A DNA stretch of 64,000 nucleotides, taken from assembly GCF_963583255.1 (NCBI RefSeq), contig NC_084805.1, forward strand, positions 5,597,060 through 5,661,059, written 5' to 3'. A model generated the notes under the pieces. It did no database searches. It saw only the letters and a program-made list of their open reading frames with translations, and was not told where the DNA came from. The position numbers and the translations under genes are program-made. This DNA is from Pyrus communis. Taxonomy: Eukaryota > Streptophyta > Magnoliopsida > Rosales > Rosaceae. Positions 45,317 through 58,347 of the stretch are shown piece by piece (position 1 is the stretch's first letter; every line of letters starts with the position of its first letter).

Positions 45317-46220
45317 TAACATGTTAAATCTTGTGAACATTGAGAAACTCAATCGTAACAATTTCAATGCATGGAAACACCAAATTGAGATGAAATGAAC
45401 TTGGGAATGCTAGAGTTCAGTATGGCTTTCAAAACTCCACAACCTGCTGCTCTCACAATCAAGTACTACATCTAAAAGGGAGAATTTTGCAAAATGGGAG
45501 AGGGCTAATCAAAAGTCACTTCTCATCATGCATAATGCTATGGAAGAACACATAAAGGGTGGCATACCAACATGTGATTTAGCTAAGGACTATTTAGCAA
45601 GAATCAAGGAAAAGTTTAAGAGGTCTGATAAGGATGAAATTGGAGGTTATCTCTCAACACTCATCAATTCCAAGCATGATGGTACCAGTAGTGTTCGAGA
45701 GCATCTGCTTAAATTGGTCAACATTTCCAACAAATTGAATGCATTGGAAGTGGGAATCACATATCATTTTTTGGTGCATATGGCTCTCTATTCACTTTCA
45801 AGTGATTATGATCAAATTAAAGTGAATTATAACACTCAGAAGGAAACTTAGACCATCAATGAACTCATTTCCATTTGCTGTCAAGAGGATGAGAGGATGA
45901 AGAAATCCAAGGCTGAGAGATTGGAGTTGGCCAACCTTGTTAGTTCCAACAAAGGCAAGGGTAAAATGACTGCTGGTATGAAAAATGAGAATTATAAAGG
46001 GAAGAAGTTGTCTGGTCACAAAAATCAATCTAGTGCAGACTTTGGTTCCAAGAAATCCTTTAAAAACACTACATTTACTGCTAAGAATAATGGTGCCTCC
46101 TCCCCCACAAATTTGAAAGTCAATAAGGTCCATCTTAAAAAGTGTTTTCATTGTTAATCCACTGAGCATTTAAGGAAAAAATGTCATGCATTCAAAATCT
46201 AGTTGATCAAGAAAGGTAAA
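45317..46220 (+). pseudogene. Copia gag remnant
   Basis: Starts MLNLVNIEKLNRNNFNAWKH (ATG at 45320), a typical copia gag start. It continues through the UBN2-type region (45528-45850, DLAKDYLARIKEKFKRSDK, STLINSKHDG, VREHLLKLVNISNKL) and a basic region to a zinc knuckle (KCFHC then a stop then HLRKKCHAF). At least four stops or shifts break the frame. Confidence 0.8.
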
Positions 46221-47350
46221 ACTGAAATTAATGTTTTTGTCACAGTAGAGTCTAACATGATTTTCATTCCTTAAAACTCATGGTGGTTTGACACTGGTTG
46301 TTCAATCCGTATTACAAATTTATTGCAGGGACTTGAAAACCAGAAAGGACAAGTAAGGAGGTCTACAATGTGTTTGTTGGAAATGGAAATAAAGTGGTAT
46401 TTGAAGAATAGGTAGGATACTATTGAAACTGTCAATTGGTTATGTATTAACTTTAAATAATGTACTCTATGTTCCTTTAGAAGGAACCTGTTTTCTGTCA
46501 CTCAGTTTGTAAGAAAGGGTTTTTCATATGTTGGTGATGTTAATAAAGTTCAATTTTTTCTTAACAACCAGTTTGATAATTCCATTGGTGATGCATTTCC
46601 GAAGATCTTTGGCCAATTAAATGCTCATATTATAAGGACTGTCTCAATCTTGAACATTTTGTCTCAAAACGTGTACTTTTTAATGATAACTCTTCTATGT
46701 TATGGCATAGAAGACTCGGACACATATCAAGAGACAAAATGTTGAGACTTCAAAAGAATGGGATATTGTCAAACATCAACTTTGATGATTTTGAGGAATG
46801 TATAAAATGAAATGCTATAAATGCAAAACTACCAATCTCAATAACAAAACTCAAGCCACTAGAAGTAATGGTTTGTTGCATATCATTCACATTGATGTAT
46901 GTGGCCCATTTCCAATAAGAACCATATGTGGAAACTCATATTTTGTCCTCTTTATAGATGATTTCTCAAGATACACTTATTTGTATTTAATTTCAGAAAA
47001 ATCTCAATCTTTCAATTGTTTTAAAATTTTCAAAACTGAAGTTGAAAAACAATTGGGAAAACAAATTAAGATAGTAAGATCCGATCGTGGAGGGGAGTTC
47101 TATGGTAAGTATACTAAAAGTGGACAACATATAGGACCATTTGCCTTGTATTTGCAGCAAAATGAGATTGTAGCTCAGTACACAACCCTAGGGACACCAT
47201 CTCAGAATGGTGTTGCTTAGAGAAGAAATAAAACACTTAAAGACATGGTGAGGAGTATGATGTCACATTCACACTTGCCTGAATTCTTGTGGGGAGAAGC
47301 CATCAAATTGAGTACCTACAAAAGATGTCATTGTCACTCATTTTGAAGCT
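46221..47350 (+). pseudogene. Copia protease and integrase remnant
   Basis: A protease-like WWFDTGCSIRITN lies near 46281. After a damaged pre-integrase zinc-binding region (WHRRLGHISRDKM near 46702) comes the integrase core: IHIDVCGPFPIRTICGNSYF, FIDDFSRYTYLY, IVRSDRGGEF and TLGTPSQNGVA, then a stop at 47218, where the next residues would continue the core. The first two catalytic Asp residues are visible, and the third catalytic residue is missing because of the stop. Confidence 0.82.
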
Positions 47351-49549
47351 TGGATAGGCAGGAAAACTAGCTTGTCACACTTTCACACATGGGGGTGTCA
47401 ATGTGAGGCTAAGCTTTACAATTAAATGAAAAGAAAATGAATTTAAAAACAACCAGTTGTTACTTTGTTGGTTATGCAGAGAAGTCCAAAGGTTTTAGAT
47501 TTTATTGCCCTCATCATCACACCAGAATTACAGAGAGTCACAATGCCAAATTCATTGAAAACTATACATAAACTTGTATATCAAGTAAAAAGTCCTATGA
47601 TTTTTAGGAAAGAACTGAAGATGTATCAGAAATTAGAAATTCTCCACAGTTGAATCAGTCCATTTTGTTACCATTGGTTCCTACACAAATTGGATCAAGT
47701 TCAATTTCAACTCAACTAGTTACTGCAGCAACTAAAAATGGTAATGTAGGAGCTTCTGTCAATTTGCAAGCATCTATGCAGCCTATTCTGCCATCACCAA
47801 TTGTCACTCAGGACAATGTGTTGCACTCACAAACCACATTTCCTTATTCATTGTTACCAGACACAACTATTCCCTCAGAAGTTCCCAAAAAATCCACAAG
47901 AACAAGATAGTCAGCTATACCAGATGACTACATGGTTTATCTGCAAGAAATAAACTATGATCTTGGTGATGAGGATAACCCTGCTAGTTTTAAAGAAGCT
48001 ATGGAAAGTTCACTTGTGGAAGACTACAATGGAAGAAGAATTAGCTTCCATGACCAAAATCATAGTGTGGACTTTTAGTTGATAATGCAGAAACCTTGAA
48101 ATTCATAGGTTGCAAGTGGTTTTTCAATACAAACCGTGATTCACAAGGCAATGTAGATAGATATAAGGCTAGATTGGTGGCAAAAGGATTCACTCAGAGA
48201 GAATAAGTGGATTATAGTGAAACATTTTCACCAGTGTCTACTAAGGACTCTTTTAGAGTTATCATGGTGTTTACTGCACATTTTAATCTTGAATTACATC
48301 AAATAGATGTAAAAACTGCATTTCTTAATGGTGAACTGGAGGAGAACATCTATATGCAGCAGCCACTTGGATTCATTGAAAAGGGGAATGAGCATTGGGT
48401 CTGTAAGTTGAACAAATCGATTTATGGGTTAACATAAGCTTCAAGACAGTGGTATAAAAAGTTTGATCATGTGGTGACTGCTTCTGGTTTTACAGAAAAT
48501 AAAATTGACAATTGCATTTACATGGAAATGGTGAAGTCTAATATCATATTTTTGGTTTTATATGTGGATCATATTTTGCTTGCCAGTACCAATGTTGAAT
48601 TATTAAATGAAACTAAGAAGCTTCTGTCTAGTCATTTTGATATGAAGGATATGGGTCAAGCTCATTATGTTTTGGGAATTGAAATCTTAAGAGACATATC
48701 TAAAGAACTTTAGGATTAGCACAGAAAGCATATATGAAAAAGGTACTGAAATGGTTTAATATGGATTATTGCAATGAAGGAGAGTTGCCAATTAGAAAAG
48801 GTGATAAGCTTACTTTGAAGTAGTGTCTTGTCACACATCATGATATTCAAGTGATGAAGGATAAACCCTATGCATTATTAGTTGGCAATGTATTGTATGA
48901 ACAAGTATGTACAAAACCTGATTTGGCATTTACATTGAGTGTCTTGGGAATGTTTCAATCGAATCATGGAATGACCTATTGGAATGCTGGAAAGAAAGTT
49001 CTTAGGTATTTGAAGAGAACACAATCATATGTTTTGTGCTATACCTATGTTGACAACTTGGAATTAGTCTGCTACACAGATGCTGATCTTGGAGGATGTG
49101 TGGATGATAGATTGTAAACTAGTGGATACATTTTCATGCTGGTTAAAGGTACAGTTTCATGGAGAAGTAAGAAACAACAAACAATGGCAGTGTCAACCAT
49201 GAAGTCTGGGTATGTAGGTTGTTTTGAAGCAATGAGGCAATCAAACTGGTTGAAAAACTTGCTACATCACATGATGATTGTGAAAAGCATAGAGAGGCCA
49301 CTAAAAATATAGTGTGATAACACATCAACAATGTTCTTTGCTAAGAACAACAAGAGATCAAAAGCCTTAAGACTGATGGATGTCAAGTATTTGAAAGTAC
49401 AAGATCAACTCAGAGATGTGATCATAGATATTGAGCATGTTAGCACTCATGAAATGGTGGCAGATCCTCTGACAAAATCACTCAATGTTACTTCATTCAA
49501 CACGCATGTTATGAAAATGGGACTGCATTCTATAATGGATCTTCAATAG
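47351..49549 (+). pseudogene. Copia reverse transcriptase and RNase H remnant
   Basis: Contains KARLVAKGFTQRE near 48165, YSETFSPVSTKDSFRVI, HQIDVKTAFLNGELEENIYM, the catalytic block as LYVDHILLAS (YVDD changed to YVDH near 48563), and later the RNase H pieces CYTDADLGG, VSTMKSGYVGCFEA and HEMVADPLTKSL. Stops occur at 48206, 48436, 48711 and elsewhere. The change in YVDD alone would abolish activity. Confidence 0.85.
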
Positions 49550-49879
49550 TGTGGGAGTAAGGTAATTGAGAACATGTATCATTACTTACATGTTGTATTA
49601 TGCTAAAGAGTAGTATTGAGTTGATTAATATCACTTGTAATGTAAAGTACTAACTAAAGGGTATATTATTTACTCGAATGTAAATCTTTGCAAAGTTAAT
49701 AAAGTTGAGATATTATTAGTATCTCAAAGACCAAAAATGTGGGAGTATCTCAGAATACTTTTGATCCCAGAAATTGGTTTTCCTCATTGACAGTGATCAT
49801 CTTATGTAATACTGTTTTGTAGTCTTGGAAAACTGATACATTACTTAATAGAGGTTTTTGAACTTTAATCGTTAAAGAA

Positions 49880-50640
49880 GATTAAAATTTAATAAAACTT
49901 GGTGTTAAATTGGATATTGATTTTAGTCCTTTAATGTGTACTTAATTCAAATTTATATTATATTTTTGTTTTAATATTTAATAGATACTTTATTTAATAT
50001 CATTTTATTAAATTTTAAATTTATTATTATATACATTTTAATTCATTAATTTTATTTAACTTTCTTTAATTAGTGTACCTAAACATCCGTATCATAATAT
50101 ATTTTACTAAATTAGTGTATCGAAATGTCCGTACCTAAATATATTGTAGTGAATTAGTGACACATAAGAAAATATGCAAAAACATAAGTGTACCAAAAAT
50201 TTCGTACCTAAATATATGATACTAAACTAGTGTACCAAAACGTTGGTACCTAAACCCTATTATACTAAACTAGTATACGAAATGTCCGTACTTAAACATA
50301 TTATACTAACCTAGTATACCAAAATGTTCGTACCTAAATACATTGTAATAAATTAGTGGCATATAAGAAAATATGTAAAAACATAAGTGTACCAAAACAT
50401 CTCTGCAAGAATATTTTCTTATATAAGATACTTCGCATAATGAGAATTAAAATTTATAATATTTTCATAAAATTTAATCACCATAAAATTATAAATAAAA
50501 AAGAGAGACATTGAAATTGAATACATATGCTGAAATTAAATAGAGTATAGGGACTAAAATCAATTTTTAATCTTGTATAAGACATTTTTCTAAACTTCAT
50601 CTTATTTAAGGATTAAAATCTAGTTTTCTATACTTAGTAT
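49880..50640. other. AT-rich insert with imperfect inverted ends, in the copia 3' region
   Basis: The left side has TTGATTTTAGTCCTTTAAT near 49918 and the right side has AGGGACTAAAATCAATTTTT near 50548, roughly inverted to each other. Between them a phrase like GTGTACCAAAATGTTCGTACC recurs five or more times. It may be a non-autonomous DNA transposon. Low certainty. Confidence 0.4.
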
Positions 50641-50775
50641 TATGTTTTCATAGGTTTTGCAAGAATTACATATTGAATTAGCTGATAAAGTCTTATGTAT
50701 GTTATAGCTCAGTGATCACATTTACTAAATAGTTGCAGTAATATCAAAATGTTTGATCTCATTCAAGTGGGAGAA

Positions 50776-51323
50776 TGTAAGAAATCATGTGAATTTACAA
50801 GTTTGAATTCATGTGAGTTCACCAAACTATGAACTGCAACAATACTGAGTAAATGAGCTAGGCATAAACGAAATATTATTAAGGGTTTTAGGACCGGACA
50901 AACTAAAACATTATCGAGACAAAAATGACATTCAAATTAATTTAAATGAAGTTAACTTAAATGAATAACTGCATATAACTGCCTTATTGATGGGATGAGG
51001 CAGTTACCAAACTATAGGGGATCTGGTCTCTCTTCTCGGTACATATATGGCGTTCATGACAGTAAAAGGTTGTCCCATTGAAACTGAGATAATCACCTTG
51101 TTGTCGTACAAGAGAAGGGAAGACATTTCTCTTTGCAATTGCAAACTATGGGTGAAAGTTCAGGTTTGCATGCTTATTTATGCACATAAGTTTTACGTTA
51201 GGGTTCATGGTATACTGCATTTATTGCAGTAAATATTATGGTTAGTCGAATATGCCATATGTGTTGATTTACATGTGGTTTAGTAACTTCATTGATTGGA
51301 TCCTAAATTATATAAAGCTGGCA
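50776..51323 (+). repeat. 3' LTR of the copia element
   Basis: 548 bp, starts TGTAAG and ends GGCA just before the target duplication TTGAG. The purine stretch AAGTGGGAGAA abuts it on the left. Confidence 0.88.
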
Positions 51324-51328
51324 TTGAG

Positions 51329-52620
51329 AACAACAAAAGCAAGGAGAGGCTCATTCTTGGCCTTTGTCATTCATAAACATTATAATTATAAACATATATG
51401 TGGATGCAAATTTTCGCCTTCTTCTTCTTGGACAAAATTGCATTTACAAAACAATTAACACATTAGGTCAAGGCCAAGAGCCTCACGTGCCCACGATGAA
51501 TGGGGGGACTTTGGCCGAAGAACCTCTAATGCCAAAGTTAGAATTTAGAGAGAAAAATGTTTGGAGAGTTTTTGGGAGTTTTGGAAGAGTGGAACTAGCT
51601 TTTTAGAGAAAATGGGGTCATATATATAGGGAATGGAGGTGGTCGGCCCTTGGAGGTTTTTTGTGTGAAAATGGGTGATTTAATTGGTGATTAATGGATT
51701 AATTAGGAATTAATCCATTAATTAGCCAATTAATCTCCATTTATATGGAATAATTTGTAGGTTATGAAGTAATTACCTAAGATGAGAATGGATGAGATAA
51801 TTTGGAATTCGTTACCTATTTTGGACACTCTTAGCTTGATTAAAGAATGATTGTCCACTGCTCGCACGTAGGACAACAATTGTGTCTCAGGGGTAACTTT
51901 GTCCTTTTAACCAAAAATCCACGTGTCGCCTTGTGATTATTTTTGGCTCCACAAATGCCCCCACACCTGCTAGGCTGCTTGTAGGAAAGGGCAGCAGGTG
52001 TAGAGATTTTCTTGCTCTAGGAAACTTAGGATTGCTTCCTGTTTTGATGTAGATTCCCTCTTTAATATTAAATTAGATCCTTCTAGGAAAGGGAAATAAA
52101 TTTCTCTCAAAGCCTATTTAAGTCCACTTTAAGTGGGTTATTAAATCAACTTTGGAGAGTGATTTATTCTACCCTACAAGAGAGAGAGAGCTTAGAGGAT
52201 ATTTGTTCCTCCTTTTCTAGCAATCTTCTACATCTTGCCCATGCAAATGACCGTCTTTCGTTGCTTTCTTCGTCTTCCCTGTGCCGCACCAATGTAATAA
52301 AAACTTAATTTCTTCTTGTCTTCTTCTTGGGTGGTGCTGCCATGGGGCAGTCGTCGGGGTGGTGCAACACGTCGGCTGGCAGGGGCCAGGAGTTGGCTTG
52401 TCATGGACCAGGGAGGTGATGTGGCAGAGGCTATTGCTTGAGCAACTCGGCTTGATTGAAGCCAAGGATTGGTTCGGCATGGGTTAATGAAGTGGCGTGG
52501 AATAGGCAATTGTTTGGGCTGCCACGTTTAGGCTACCTGTTGAAAATGAGGAAACTGCTTGAGTTTGATTTTTCAACATTTATTGCTTAGTTGATCTTCA
52601 AGCATTCGATTTTTTGAGCT
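51329..52620. other. LTR-like non-coding sequence, unclassified
   Basis: The plus strand from 51880 to 52260 looks like a promoter and leader: CACCTGCTAGGCTGC, a TATTTAAGTCC box near 52113 and a GA repeat near 52183. The minus strand from 51620 leftwards also has a TATATATA stretch. No TG...CA borders could be paired. Open frames at 52217-52509 are not recognisable. Confidence 0.35.
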
Positions 52621-52626
52621 ATGTGG

Positions 52627-52855
52627 CCTTCTCGCACTGGAGAGCTTACCTAGATGGGTGTCGGGGATTTAGTTTACCCTCTCGCACTGGAGAGCAATTA
52701 GTTTATCCTCTCACACTGGAGAGCAGACCTTTTTGGGGTGTCGGGGAATTGGTTTATCCTCTCACATTGGAGAGCAATTAGTTTATCCTCTTGCACTAGA
52801 GAGCAGACCCATATGGGTGTCGGGGAGTTGGTTTACCCTCTCGCACTGGAGAGCA
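52627..52855. repeat. Six tandem copies of a CTCTC-GCACTG-GAGAG hairpin
   Basis: Copies centre near 52637, 52684, 52714, 52764, 52793 and 52844. Each has a 4-5 bp stem (CTCTC with GAGAG) and a 6-base loop, followed in turn by AATTAGTTTATC or by CAGACC...GGGTGTCGGGGA. The larger period is about 75-80 bp. Confidence 0.85.
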
Positions 52856-52863
52856 ATTGGACT

Positions 52864-55050
52864 CGCCAAAATCGTTATTAGTGTTCTTTGCATCTCTTTG
52901 GGCAGCCGCATCACCTCCTCAATGCTAAAGTAAGACGCCAGGCTTTCTTCAGGCGTATGAGTTTTTTTCTTCCTCGATGATGACAACTTTGCCTTTTAAG
53001 GGCTCTTCTATCTCTACTTCAACCATGTGACAGACAGAGGTAGTGCACTATTGGAAGAAATCATTCGAGAAGTACTCGTGCAAGGAAATGGGAATGCGTG
53101 GCTCTTGCTCTATAGGTTCCCCAGCGTACGTCGGCTTAGCAACTCTTACGTTTCTCTTGGGTTTCCTATTGTTGAGGTGGCGGTGCTTTCTTGCTTGTTC
53201 CGCTTTAAGCATTGCGGCTTATGGTCTTGGCTTCCTTGTCCTTTGTAGGTCACCAGTGTCCACCTTTCTTCATCATTGGTAAGTGCATTTTGGTCACTTG
53301 CCCTTAGCGATGGCTATGTAGGAGGTGTTATGTGACTTAAGCATGGACGAGTATGAGCATGCGTTAGTTAGAGAAGCACAGGATCGAATAATCCAAACAC
53401 AATTGCAGTAGTATGTGTTACGACTGTGTCTTCAAGGTCGAGGTCAATTTGCCCTTGTTGTGCCAGCTTCATGATAAGCTCATTGAGGATAAAGCACTTG
53501 TCTACTGGATAGCTCACGATACGATGGTATTTGCAATACTTATGATTATGAACGTGATTCATCTCTTTGGGGCTTTTGCACTCAAGTAGCTTGATCGTCT
53601 TTTTCTCTAACAGGTTGTTTAGCATTGCGACCACGTCAAAATCCAAAAAAGGGTACGCCTTTTGCTCCAGCTCCCTCAAAGTGTTTTTGTACCTAACTTG
53701 GGTGGAAGAAGGCTCACCTTTTTTTATCTCATTATCTTTATTCTTGGAGGAGATCTTGATGGGCGCATGGGAGGTCTTGATGGGGGTTAGTGTTGATGAC
53801 AAAAGCTTCCTTGACGGGCTTCTTCCCAGTCTTTTTTACCTTCGGAACGAACACCTTGTTCTTCTTGAAGTTGGTGATTGGCTTCTTTTTTCCATGGTTG
53901 GCGATACTCAGCTCCATGTCGTGGGAACGAGTCACCAATTCCTTAAATGTCCTTAGCTTTATGCCTTTGAGGATGTAGTGTAGCCCCCAGTGCATGCCTT
54001 GAATACGCATCTCAATGGCCGAGGTTTCAGAAAGCTGATCCTTGCAATCTAGACTTAATGACCACTATCTGTTGATGTAGTTGACGACCAGTTCATCATT
54101 CCATTGCTTCATACTCGTCAGCTTCAGCATGCTTATGGTGCGACGAGTGCTATAGCAACGGTTAAGGAATTCCCTTTCAAACTGGTGCCAGCTGTTGATG
54201 GATTCAGGCTCGAGATCGATGTACCAATCAAATGCATTACCTTTCAGCAAGTGCATGAACTGCTTAATGAGGTAGTCTCCCTCTGTCCCAGTGTTGTTGC
54301 AAGTTTTGATGAAATGGGCAATATGTTGTTTAGGATTGCTCTTTCCATCGAATTGCATGAACTTTGGCGACTGATAACCCCTTGGCATCCTCAAGGCATC
54401 AATCTTCTTGGAGTAGGGCTTTAAGTAAAGCACGGAGTCATGCGAGCTTCCTTGGTACTACACCTTGATGGTGCTAGTGATCATCTCCTGTAGTTGCTGG
54501 ATAGAGAGAGATCCCATGAGTGTTGTTGCTTGGTCCAGTTTCTCCTCCGCTTTCTCCATCACAAGTTTTTCTTTTCGTCGGTTTCCTTCTTTGGTGGATT
54601 AAACTTTGGGTCAATTTTGTCATCGTGCTGCGCTTCCAGACGGTTAACGAGCATAGCAATTTGCAAGTCCTTCTCTTCCACGGTCCTTGTCAGTTTTGCA
54701 ATTGCTTCATTCATTTTAGCCAACTACTCCTCGATGGAAGTCACGCCAGTAGTCATGACTTGCATGGCTACAGGACACGAGCTGCTTGAGTTGGCGTCAA
54801 AACTCAAAGACTCAGAGTACTTCCTCAGACTTTATTCCCTTAAAGCCCTTAACGAGGCCATGGTGATCACAGGTTCGTGCCTTGGATACTCTTGCTCCTT
54901 CAACAGAGTTAATGGAGGGGTGGAAGACATGGTAGAGAGAGTTCTTGCCTTGCTTTGGGTTGTAACACCCAAAGTGCCACCACTTGCGGCAATAATGCCC
55001 TTGTTCTTCGCATTGGTAGCGGGAATAGCTTGATCTTTCCTTGATGCCAT
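52864..55050 (-). pseudogene. Ty3/gypsy gag region, decayed
   Basis: Minus strand, start MASRKDQAIPATN at 55050 close to the LTR. A gag domain is clear at 54065-54433 (MPRGYQSPKFMQFDG, HIAHFIKTCNN, FDWYIDLEPESI, FLNRCYSTRRTI). It continues through 53738-54010 (basic, Lys-rich) and 53368-53802, where KYCKYHRIVSYPVDKCF is a zinc-knuckle-like block, and further to 52864 in pieces. Frame changes separate the segments. The style of gag recalls the Tat lineage of gypsy elements, which is inference. No reverse transcriptase is present. Confidence 0.75.
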
Positions 55051-55116
55051 TTGTGTTTTTTGCAGGTTTGAAGACACAGATGAGAGGTAGAAATGTCCCA
55101 CTGGGTGTGCCAAATT

Positions 55117-56059
55117 TGTAAACATGAAAATTCTATAACGAATGAAATGAGAACATGTGTACAAAGTAAATTTGTATTGATTTGAATTTGTAGGTCAATC
55201 TCTGTTTACAATCTCTGTTTACAATCCTCTGATTTAGTCTTCAAATTTGATGTAGATGCATGATTGTTGATCCAATGGTCGTGATGACTTGATCTCAGAT
55301 GAATGGTTGAACGATTGCTTCAAGTTTTGAGCTTGAAAACAACGCGTGGATGATCTTCACCTCAAGGTGCAATAAAAGGTAGTGTTTGATGCGGGATTTG
55401 CTTCAAGGGTCTTGGTGACTTGATCTTGAAACGAATGTTGCTACAAGTTTATAAGATTGCAACAAAGTCTTAAAGGAATCGGCACGAGCGCTTGTTGATT
55501 CTTCAAGGAAATGCTTCGGCTTTGGTCGAGAGAAAGCTTTGGCTTTGGTTAAATGTTCTTCGAAGAGAGCTTTGGCAGTGTATTAGTCTTCAAAGGTTTG
55601 GCAGAGGTTCTTCTGTGTAGAGATTTTTCGACCCTTATGCTTGTGAGAGGACCTTGTATTTATAGGCTTTTCAAGGCTTTCCTTTGGGTGGATTTGGCTT
55701 TGATTTATGTCCTAATTTGTCCATGGGATAATTTAGGGATGTTTTGTGTCTTAATTTCAGTCACTTTACTCCCTTGGCTGAAATTATGAGGCCTTGTTGC
55801 CTATTTTGTGAGCAATCTTCAATTTTTGCTTGTATTATAAAGATGCCTTAACTTTCTTTCTTGTTTTGAGAGTATTTTGAGCTCTTGCTAAATTTAAGAG
55901 GGATTCTCCCTTGTTTGCTGAGTTTTTGGGGAAGTTTTCTACTTCATTTGCTTGATTTATGCCACATGTCATTGATGACTTGTCCATTTGTGATGAGTCA
56001 TATGCCACGTAGAGCTTTGTGGTGCATTGTTTGTATGCAACAAAATTTACATGTCTACA
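55117..56059 (-). repeat. LTR of the partial gypsy element
   Basis: 943 bp starting TGTAAACATG and ending GTCTACA. On its inner side, minus strand, TTGGCACACCCAGTGGGAC is a primer-binding site of the type seen in Tat elements. With gag following at 55050, this is the 5' LTR. I found no second LTR in the window, so the element is truncated. Confidence 0.7.
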
Positions 56060-56760
56060 CAATCATCATCACAAAAGGTTTGTTCATACATGTGCAATTC
56101 ATGCATAAACCTAAGTTCTTTCTGTCTAGTTATGTGATCTGGTTGGAAACGCTCATAACTGTAGATCACACAGTTAAGAACTTTTCATCTGTGACTTCTT
56201 GGTATTTGTGTGTTATAGTGTAGCTAACATCGTATACTTAGTTGACTAGTGCTTGTGTCTAGTCAGTACATCAATATCCAATTTTAATTATAGGGTTTTC
56301 CACCTGGTACCAATTTCAATCTCCTTTTTTTTTCTTTTTTTTTTCCTTTCTTTAATATCAAGCGCATGTAATACGCACACATCTTGGGTGAGCGGGCCGA
56401 CAGTTTCTGTTGTCATGGGTCCCGTTGTTGTAGCTATAGAAGAAAGCCCAATGGCTGCCCGACGTGGCGCGAGGAGAGCTGTTGGATTTTCAACGACAAT
56501 TTTTTTTTAAGTTATTTTGTGCCACGTGGCATGTTTTAGAGCGTCAAATTCAATAATAAGAAAAATCAAATGGTCATGATTAATTTAATTTTTAAAAATG
56601 GGAAAAAGGGAAAAAAAGAAAAAATATTTAATTTTTTCTATAAATATCCAATCATCTTCTCCATTTGCCCTTTATTTTAATTAATTATGCTTGTTTTAAT
56701 GCTATACTTTGTTTAGTATTTGAAATTAAATTGTTGGAGTTAAATAGAACATTTTATTTT
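56060..56760. other. Intergenic DNA
   Basis: AT-rich with a GC-richer patch at 56385-56480. No coding frame recognised. It may contain a MITE with GCCACGTGGC near 56521, but no ends were found. Confidence 0.35.
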
Positions 56761-56764
56761 CAAA

Positions 56765-58347
56765 AAATAAACTTATAAAGTTCACACCTTTGCAAGGCCA
56801 AGGATCGGAGTAGTCTAGGTATTAGAAGGGCCGACCACTTCAATAATGTTTGCCTTGCTAAACTAGGATGGAAAGTTTTAAAAGAGAAGGATAGCTTATG
56901 GGTGAAAATTGTCAAAAATAAGTACCTTAGAAATGAAAGTTTCTTAAATTGTAAAGTCAAGCAAAATCATTCTCTTGCTTGGAAATGTATTCTTAAAAGT
57001 AGAGATGTTATTCACAACGGTATGAGATGGATTGTGGGTAATGGTAAGGATATCCTTTATTGGACCCATCACTGGGTTTTTCTTTACCCTTGATTCCATC
57101 TCATCTCGTAAGACAACCATGGAAACTTGAACTGGAATTTAAGCGTGAATGATTTTATTGAGAATAATTGTTGGAACAGTGAACGTCTTTTGCAAGTACT
57201 GGATAGTGATATCGTTAGAAAGATATGTATGATTGCTATTCATTGGCATAACAAGGATGACTTCTTTGTGTGGAAGCATTCTTCGAATGGGGAATTCTCA
57301 GTTAAGTCAGCCACGTGGATCCAAGGTAATGACAACCAATAAGTAAATAGAAATAAACTTCTAAAATCGATGTGGAGTCTAAAAATTCCTCCAAAAGTAT
57401 TTTTGCTTGGCTTTTTATCTTGGAGAGACTGCACACTAGGTTGAGACTACGTAGACATATTCAAAGTATTAGTATGAGTTGTCCTGTTTGTAATGGGGAT
57501 GAGGAAAGTCAAGATCATCTTTTCCTTAATTGCCATCAAGCGCTTCAAATGTAGCATTTATCCTAGGTGAGTCCGTGGAAAAGTACTAACCATCAAGTTA
57601 GTAATGTAATTGACTGGTTGGAGATCCTTAACTCTGATGATGAGAAGGAGTTAAGTGATTTGAGTAAAGCAATTTTAATTTGGTGGCAATTATTGCAAGA
57701 TCGAAATAAAAAATGTTTAATAGCATAGATCCAAATGCAACTAGAAGTCATTGTGTGGCAACAAAAGTAGGTACCTCTGGCAACAATTCACTCAAGACGG
57801 TGGCATTGAACCATAACCATATTATCATGTGGAACCCTCCCCTTCTGGATGTTATTAAGTTAATTTTGATGGATCTGTTTCTTTGGGAAATAGTGCTGCA
57901 GCTTTTGTTTTGAGGAACCAGGAGGGTTTTCCTATCGTTGCAGGAGCTTTGTGCCTTGGTGCAGCCACTATCACTGTGGCTGAAGCTACTGCTTTACAAG
58001 AGAGGTTGTTGCTTGCCAAGAGAAAGGATACCTGGAGATTAATGGTGAAGGAGGACTCTTTGCTTGTCATCCAGCTTGCACGTGGTGAATGGAAGCCCCA
58101 TTAGCATATTTGTCAAGTTGTCAATGATATCAAGGGGTTAGCGTCTAAATTTGTAGAGATTTCGTGGCACTACATCTATAGAGAGACAAACTTTGATGTA
58201 AATGCTCTTACTTATGTTGGCATTTCTCTTGTTAACCCCCACTTTTGGGATTACTGTTTGCCCCCTAAGGCTCTTAGATTCGACTTTGGGGCTAGTGGTT
58301 ATGTTAGAGGTTTCTGTCTTTAATAAATTATTTGGTTATCAAAAGAA

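Larger units (their letters stand above)
43735..51323 (+). mobile_element. Decayed Ty1/copia retrotransposon, plus strand
   Basis: The left end TGTAAGAAATCATG at 43735 and right LTR end at 51323 are flanked by the same 5-bp TTGAG (43730-43734 and 51324-51328). The right LTR is 548 bp (50776-51323) and follows a polypurine tract AAGTGGGAGAA. The left LTR keeps only about 396 bp; its remainder and probably the primer site are replaced by other sequence. Inside are gag, protease, integrase, reverse transcriptase and RNase H in copia order, all broken by stops. A non-coding insert lies between pol and the right LTR. Confidence 0.9.
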
